Shown: positions 57,713-64,000 of the stretch, in pieces
Numbering within the stretch: position 1 is the first letter of the stretch
How the letters are laid out: every line of letters begins with the position of its first letter
NCBI GenBank assembly: GCA_000310025.1
Contig: FN649734.1
Span: 5,479,349 to 5,543,348 of the forward strand
Length of the DNA: 64,000 nucleotides
Direction of reading: 5' to 3'
From: Ectocarpus siliculosus
Taxonomy: Eukaryota; Sar; Phaeophyceae; Ectocarpales; Ectocarpaceae
The notes under the pieces: model-generated
Seen by the model: the letters and a program-made list of their open reading frames with translations, nothing else
The model's database searches: none
What the model was told of the DNA's origin: nothing
Position numbers and translations under genes: made by a program

Positions 57713-58611
57713 CTAACCCCTTTCGGCAGCCGATCCGTGTGGATATTCCAATCCGTTTAGGATAAGGAGTTTGACCGGAGAAAACAGACCGGGAAGAAAG
57801 TGACCGGAAGAGATTTCTCTCGGCTCGCCAAAGCTACGAGCGTGAGATCGCGGCGGTGCCTTCGCGAGACCTACCCCTCGAGGGCCCCGTCGAAGGAATT
57901 TCAATTGAAGCGACACCGGCGCCAAACCCAAGCATTTTGTCTCGCTCAAAATCCCTTTACTCTTGTTGTTAGTGTGGACACCTGTTTGCTCTGCTTCTCC
58001 GCAAAATCCCTTTAACTTGTTTCTAATGGGGACACCTGTTTGCTCTGATTCTCCGCGGCTAAATTCTTTGAGCTCAACAATGCCACAAAACCGCCACGCG
58101 ACGACGTTCGCAGCCATGCCTGCCCACACCCCAGCCCTCGCCAGCACGGCGAGCGTTTCAACTCGCGTCGCACGCAGCGCATCGAAAAAGAACAACATCC
58201 CCCCAAATCAGAGGCGCTGAGGCGCCGCTTGGGCAACCCCTTGCATTTTTTCGCCACGGCGTACTCCACAACCGAGCAAGATACAGCCCCATGCTGGCCG
58301 CGGCTCGATGCGCTAGGACGAAATAGGCGTGTTGCGCAAGTCTCGGCAAAGGCGGTGGCGAGGGGAGCGAACAAGGCAACGAACACGGTTTCGGCTGATC
58401 TGCGAGTCGAGTTGCGCTGCGCTGCCCAGCACACGAAATGTTTGCCGCATCGATGATTCCGCATCCTGCTCAAGAAAGTCCACGAAACTCGGACAGCCAA
58501 CGCAAACACTGTCCACACATGTGCGTGCCATTTTTCAACGCCATCCGACCTGGACGCCCCCTGCGACAGCTTTACGTCATTCCTACCCTGACCTCTCGCG
58601 GCACAAAACAA
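57713..58611 (-). other. Two overlapping minus-strand open frames of unknown origin
   Basis: One frame (58611-58012, 199 codons) has HFVCWAAQRNSTRRSAE and many Cys/Arg. The other (58198-57713, 161 codons) starts MLFFFDALRAT. It contains an internal duplication of EQTGV...NK.KG, encoded by two 58-bp DNA repeats near 57976-58075. A segment at 57820-57930 also matches 47815-47930. The repeat content suggests a dispersed element rather than two host genes. No domain is recognised. Confidence 0.3.
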
Positions 58612-58817
58612 TCACCCCGCAAGAATTCGAAATTCCTCAACACATACTCAGCCCCTTGACAAAACTCTCACATCTATGTGGAGCTAGGACTACACTGTGT
58701 TCGACGCTCAAACTTTCGTACACCCCGTAGGTCGGATCACGATGTACAAGCAAGGTTTGTGCTAAGGGGAGACGCAAAATGCAACGCATGGACCACGGGG
58801 GTACACATTTCCCGTCA

Positions 58818-59284
58818 CATAGCTCCATCGCAAAACGCTGCAACGGGCCTTTCGGCACCATTTCGCTGCCAATTTGCAAAGTAAGCATCCCCCGGCAACG
58901 AGCATCGAAAGGGCTGCCTGCGCATCTCTTCAAGCGGGGCAGTTGATGCTTGTAGCCGACGAACCCATACGCGCCAAACTGCACCTGATCACCAAAGCTT
59001 GATTTTGGGTTTTTTGGTGACTTTTTCTCTTTTCCGCCGCGTAATCTGCCGCAACCCTGCATAGCTCCATCGCAAAACGCTGCAACGGGCCTTTCGGCAT
59101 CATTTCGCTGCCAACTTGCAAAGTAAGCATCCCCCGACAACGAGCATCGAAAGGGCTGCCTGCGCATCTCTTCAAGCGGGGCAGTTGATGCTTGTAGCCG
59201 ACGAAATCATATGCGCCAAACTACACCTGATTGATCACCATGCTTGATTTTGGGTTTTTTGGTGACTTTTTCTCTTTTTTGCCG
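58818..59284. repeat. Tandem duplication, period 242 bp, two copies
   Basis: CATAGCTCCATCGCAAAACG begins at 58818 and again at 59060, and the copies stay nearly identical to the GGGTTTTTTGGTGACTTTTT tract. The few differences are substitutions and a 4-bp TGAT insertion near the end of copy 2. The minus-strand open frames that cross it repeat the same peptide (EKKSPKNPKSS), which is a consequence of the DNA duplication. Confidence 0.92.
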
Positions 59285-59597
59285 CCTAGGCACCTATTAG
59301 ACTTGACACGTGATGTCCAGCTATCACATTGCGATACAGCAGTCCTCCCTTCACCTAGTATGTACATACAATGTCGGGCGGCTTTATATAGCCCTAGCGA
59401 ACCTGTGTGGGGCACGCTTGGTTTTTTTGGTGCGCGTCGGACACTCAGTTGACTGCTTAATAGTCTACTGAGCCTAAAGCCACACACAGCGCGGTGCGCC
59501 ACACTCTCCTCTTTATTGTCAACAAGGGCGATCGACGGCGACGATCGACGAAGCGACGGCGGCGCGATCGACGAAAGTGGCCCAAGGCCGCCCGATC

Positions 59598-59692
59598 GAC
59601 CGACCGACCGACCAACCGACCTAGCGCTACCCTACCCTACCCTACCCTACCCTATTCAAAACCCAACCCAACCCAACCCAACCCGACCCGAC
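59598..59692. repeat. Three adjoining simple repeats
   Basis: (ACCG)n, then (CTACC)n as CTACCCTACCCTACCCTACC, then (CCCAA)n as CCCAACCCAACCCAACCC follow each other without spacers longer than about 12 bp. They end at the 5' edge of the second gypsy fossil. This may mark where that truncated copy begins. Confidence 0.85.
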
Positions 59693-59699
59693 CTACTCG

Positions 59700-62190
59700 G
59701 AGAATGGTACCGGCGTGGCCGTCTCTGCAGCCGGTCCTGCCTCTGCCGCGACGCTGTCCAAGGGCTCCCACACAACCTGGGTTACGGGGTGCTGGTGGAA
59801 TGCGGTCGTGGGGCTTCCCACGACCGTCTTGCTCGACACCGAGACAGCGGGGGGATCATACGCCTCGGCGGCGCTCATCCAGGCTTTGGAGCGCACCGAG
59901 TAGGTCGCCGCATCGTGCCCAGGTGGGGATAGGGTCTCCTCCGCGCCGCCGACCCCACTGGTAGCGGCGTGCACCAGTGTCGATGGAACGGCTTTCTTAC
60001 CGCTGGTCTTTCCGCCAGTGGAGCGCGCCTTCGGTGCGCGCGTTCGTGTCGTGGACGGACTACCGTTTGGTCTGGTCCTGGGTGCTGCCTTCATGCGGCA
60101 GTACGGCACCATAATCGACTTGGGCAGAGGGGGCGTCTTCGAGCCGACGAGGAACTCCCGCGGCGTGCTTCTCCTGCCGCTGAAGCCGCCGCCGAACCCG
60201 CGACCGTGACAAACTGCCGGCATGTACTGCAGCCGGCCGAGAACGACAACTGATGCAGTATGCCGCTGTGGCGCGCCGACAAGTTTGGCGTTCGCGCTGG
60301 CCGGGTCCAATGTGAACGGACCGTCCTTGCGGTGGCCGCCCTCCTTACTGCTGCCGATGACACCGAGCACGCACAAGAGGACTTCTGCGCCGTGGAACGT
60401 CTTGCTGAGGAGAGGGGGGAGGAAGGAGACGAGGGGTTATCTCCGAGGCCGTGGACCTTGGCTCGACTGCATCGGAGGACGGAAGCTGGCTGCGGTGGCC
60501 GATGGTCTTGGCCCGCAACAGGACTTGGCGGGGAAGGTCAGTGCTGAGGTGGAGGCGCTGCTGCCAGGCCCCCATCCACACACGGCTGAGCGGCTGGTCG
60601 TGTGCCCCCTCGGACCTTTCGACATGGAGAGCGATGCGGAGATCGGCATCGCCAAGCGTGTTCAACGGTGGACCCCAGGTACCGCGCCGAAAATCAAGAC
60701 CGTAAACTGCGCTACGATCCCTACGACGATCGGATCAGGATTGCCGGTAACCATGGCCTACGCTTCAACTGCGACGATCTGGAGCGGATGTTGCTTCTCA
60801 ACGAACCCGCGCCAAGGATGCTTACGCCTGCCCCGCCGCCCGCAGCGTGTCACAGCGGCCGTTACGTGTAAGGTTGACAGTAGCAGTATCCAAGCCGATA
60901 TTTTCAACAAACAAGCCTGCCTCTGGCTAGGAATGGGCGTCATCCGCTACTCCACATCCATCGTCTAAGAATGGGATGTGGAAACCGCGATACCGTCGAC
61001 TACCGCCCCCTCAATGCTGTCACGAAGAAATATGTCCGGGGACTCGGCACTTTGGTGACGATGCATCACCGCATTAAGGGTAGAAAAATCGTCACTCTAC
61101 TCAACTTGGCCTCGGCTTACCACCAGCTCTTCACCAAGGAAGCCGACCGCCACACGACGGCCTTCAGAGACGCGCGGGGGTGGCTGTACGAGTTCAACCG
61201 TTACGGCTTCGGCGTCACGACCATTCCTGCCGTTTCTCGGTGCACCTGAGTAACATCCTGCGTCCCTGTCTAGAGCAAGGGCGGTGTCGAACGCTGGCTA
61301 GACTGAATCCTGTTACACAACGGGACCCTGGAGGAGCACCTTGCCCTCATCGAGGAGGTTTGCTACTTTCTCCACGAAGCAGGGTGCTCGGTGCATTTCA
61401 AGATGTGCATGTTCTGCATGTCGGAGGTGGAAATCCTGGGAGCCATGGTTGGCAGGTCGGGCGTGCGTCCGGCGCCGTCCAAGATGAAGGCCGTGCAGGA
61501 AATCGAGATGCCGGGCACGGTCAGCACGGTGCGAGGGTTCCTAGGCCTAGTAAGATACCTTGGTGGTGTCGTCCCAGACTTCATCGCCCTCACGGCACCA
61601 ATCACGGACCTGCTACGCGATGAGGGGTTCAGCTCGAAGCGAGCGCGCCATCGCCGCGTGCCGTAAGGCACCGCTCAGACCAAAGCCTTCCAGGCCCTCA
61701 TCAAATCGCTGGTTACCCACCCGGTGCTGGTGGTGCCGAATTGGAGCCTACCGTTCACCTTGCACACGGACGCCAGCAAACCGGCGAACTCGCAGCAGGA
61801 GCGGTGCGCATGCAGGCAGTCGACAACCGCGAGGCCCTCCTAGGCCACACCAGCCACCATTTCACACGAACGGGGGAGAGGCTCTCCCCCAATGAACGCG
61901 AGCTCGTCAGGCTCAAAGGCGATGACAACAGGACGCCCGACGCGCTGTCCATCTCGTCGCGCTTGGGCCGACAGAGGTATTCCGCCAGCCGGCGGTGCCG
62001 CAACCCGTCTACTATGCCCTCCAGCTCACACCGAAGCTCCCGGAAAGTATAGACTGCCAGCTACGCAGACATTCGGATCACCCTGACCCCCGATCGCCCG
62101 TTGACGTTTTGGGCTGCGGTGCCGGTGGAGCGCTTCTGGGGTTTGAAGGCCTGCTACGAGTGGACGTGACGCCCAATTTGGAGCAATCGT
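59700..62190 (+). mobile_element. Ty3/gypsy-like LTR retrotransposon fossil, copy 2
   Basis: Same family and strand as the copy at 35.2-41.2 kb. Parts in order are the aspartic protease (TTVLLDTETAGGSYASA, then VVDGLPFGLVLGAA, about 59.7-60.2 kb), the spacer and the reverse transcriptase (RDTVDYRPLNAVTKKY, KIVTLLNLASAYHQL and VRGFLGLVRYLGGVVPDF, about 60.95-61.66 kb). The RNase H start follows (VTHPVLVVPNWSLPFTLHTD, about 61.7 kb). The gag region and the 3' part beyond about 62.2 kb are not seen, so it is a truncated fossil, broken in several places. No LTRs were recognised. Divergence from copy 1 suggests both are old. Confidence 0.87.
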
Positions 62191-64000
62191 AAAGCTAGGA
62201 ACTACCAAAACAACGAGAAGCCCACCAGCGTATGCTATATGCTGACTAGAAAAAGGCGACCGCCCGCACATTAGGCGGAACGGTCACCGGGTGATAAAGA
62301 TGATGAACGAAAATGAGAAGGCGAGAGTAATTGGAGGTGGGAGGAATATGCGTCGTAGGGGGAAAATGACATCAACGATGGCATGTGAAGGGGAAAGGAA
62401 CGAAAAAGGCCCGGTCGCTGGCGGAAATAGAAGGCGGGCGGGAAAGAAGGCTGGCGGCAAATGCCCGGCGGACGTAGGTACGTTGTGCCACTATCTCCAT
62501 ATTTGTGTGTGATCCAAGGCTCCCCTTCGGGAGTTAGGTGTCTTGATCATAGTTGCCACGGTCGCATCGTTGCATCTCAAAACGTGATGACATCCCGGGG
62601 GCGAGGCAAGACGACATCGTCATTGTCATCACGGTCACATCGTTGTATCTCAAACGGCATGACGTGCGAGTTAGTAAACTCCGGTTTTACGTACGACCTG
62701 TTGAATTTTTCCTGGGATATAGCATCATGTGCGGGGTATTTTTTGTTCTCGCTGTGGCTTTTCGGGTTTGCGTGAATGTATGCATTTCGGCTAGTGAAAC
62801 CTTTGATGCAGGTCCTACTGCTGCCATCCGCTCCATTTCATCACTCGCTCTTAGGTGTTCGTGTCGCCCATGGAAACAGGGATGGAGCTGTTGCTGGGTG
62901 AGGGAAGAGTTCAGCAGCAACATGCACTTGATCAACAACAGCAGTTGCAGTAAAATATGGCTGGATAATGACCCTAACATACAGGAACAGAAGCCTCACC
63001 GTGCTCAAGGTACTGCATACTACTACTAGCAGCGTGCAGGGCTCTGGTTCTATGCCCACGCAAGTTTTTGTTCATCTGAACGTTTATTTTTAGGCCCCTG
63101 TGCCCTCCTACGGGGGCTACCGTGCCCCCCCACGGTAGTATGCATAGAACTGGGGACTTGTTAACCCAGGACCGCTCGCTGTTTCTCGCGATGTGTTCTC
63201 GCTCGTTTGGGCGGCTCTACGATGGTGTAACAAGGGCGGATCCAACCCTCGGGTGTGGCCTCTTTGGTGTACTTTGATGTACGATACGTTCGGAGGTAGA
63301 CGCGTTCTGCGTTAAAATGTTGGAGGTAGAATTGATCGGTTCCCGGAAACTGCGTGTCTAGAGTTATCTGGATCGAATATATCAATATTGGTGACTGCTG
63401 TTGCAGGCCGCGGCCATGAACCCTGAATATGTATAGCAGAGGTGCCGACCAGAAAATAATGCGGTTTGGTTTCTACAGAAGCAGTGGTTTTCAACGTTTT
63501 CAACGTTGTCGTGCTCCTTTTACCATATGGCTGATGTCCTTGCCTACAAACTACTCCAACACTCCGTCGGGCAAATGCACTACCCATCAAGAACACGCTC
63601 GGGTTAGTGCACCATGCACGAAAAACATTATCTCAGCGATAGAGAACAGACCGAAAAAGTTCCAAATAATTCCCACATAAATGTGGCTGTTCAACCCAGC
63701 TAGCTGCAGAATAGAATGCCGACAGCAGCACCTACACCAAACATAGTGGCATGCCTCAACGCGCCATGCCTAAAGTGGTACCACACGCCGTCCCTACAGC
63801 TGTTACACATATATGTACACACCACACACACCGAACGGTGTTTTGTGCATGAAGAATCAACAAAATAACACTACACTTAGAAGTCGCCCAATCGAATCGC
63901 GGTTTATAATTAGTCCAGAGCGGAGGGGTCCGAGGTGCCAAAGAAGGTGCGAACACGTGGTTTGGAGCGGTTCTGCCTGCGCCGGCAGCTCGGCCGGCGC
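62191..64000. other. 3' margin, no recognised gene
   Basis: A 35-bp motif (CACGGTCGCATCGTTGCATC and following bases) near 62557 recurs at about 62630 with a period of 73 bp. A small hairpin, CTACCGTG...CACGGTAG, lies at about 63117-63139. Open frames at 62.46-63.03 kb on the plus strand have no recognised motif. Nothing else is supportable. Confidence 0.5.

Noticed and set aside
58637-59167. Minus-strand frame of 176 codons with an internal peptide repeat
   Set aside because: The peptide repeat is caused by the 242-bp tandem duplication.

Overview
The window looks like nuclear DNA of a stramenopile, most probably a brown alga of the Ectocarpus type. The evidence is a plastid-targeted protein with the heterokont signal (a Phe directly after the predicted signal-peptide cleavage), short exons separated by long GT-AG introns, TTAGGG-like interstitial repeats and a heavy load of diverse mobile elements. 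The species is inference; no rRNA, organelle gene or species-specific marker is present.

Three host genes could be assembled from exon phases. (1) A minus-strand gene at 3.6-5.7 kb encodes a small plastid-targeted DUF493 (YbeD-like) protein in three exons. (2) A plus-strand gene at 11.15-21.28 kb encodes a fold-type I, PLP-dependent class I/II aminotransferase. Its ten exons join in frame to 445 codons, and all the key catalytic motifs are present. (3) A plus-strand gene at 53.03-55.75 kb encodes an AT-hook protein with two Tudor-like domains in five exons; a possible alternative 3' end would keep only the first Tudor-like unit.

Most of the rest is mobile or repetitive DNA. The long second intron after the aminotransferase HGG exon region carries a 2.0 kb hAT-type element with 17-bp terminal repeats, a perfect 8-bp target-site duplication and arrays of the pentamer GGTGC at both ends. 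It has a second dispersed repeat inside it and also contains the assembly gap (14,506-14,604). A 217-bp MITE with TA target sites lies in another intron. At 25.68-28.68 kb there is a 3.0 kb giant inverted repeat with nearly identical arms, a 185-bp tandem repeat in each arm and a 21-bp satellite that flips orientation at the centre. Two fossils of one Ty3/gypsy-like family lie at about 35.2-41.2 kb and 59.7-62.2 kb; a tRNA-derived SINE lies inside the first. Further SINE copies, a TIR element, minisatellites and a 242-bp tandem duplication fill 40-60 kb.

The intervals 0-3.6, 5.7-11.1, 21.3-25.5, 28.7-35.2, 42-45, 47-53 and 62.2-64 kb hold no gene I can recognise. A few open frames there are listed with low confidence. 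I made no database or folding calculation; family names rest on motif recognition.
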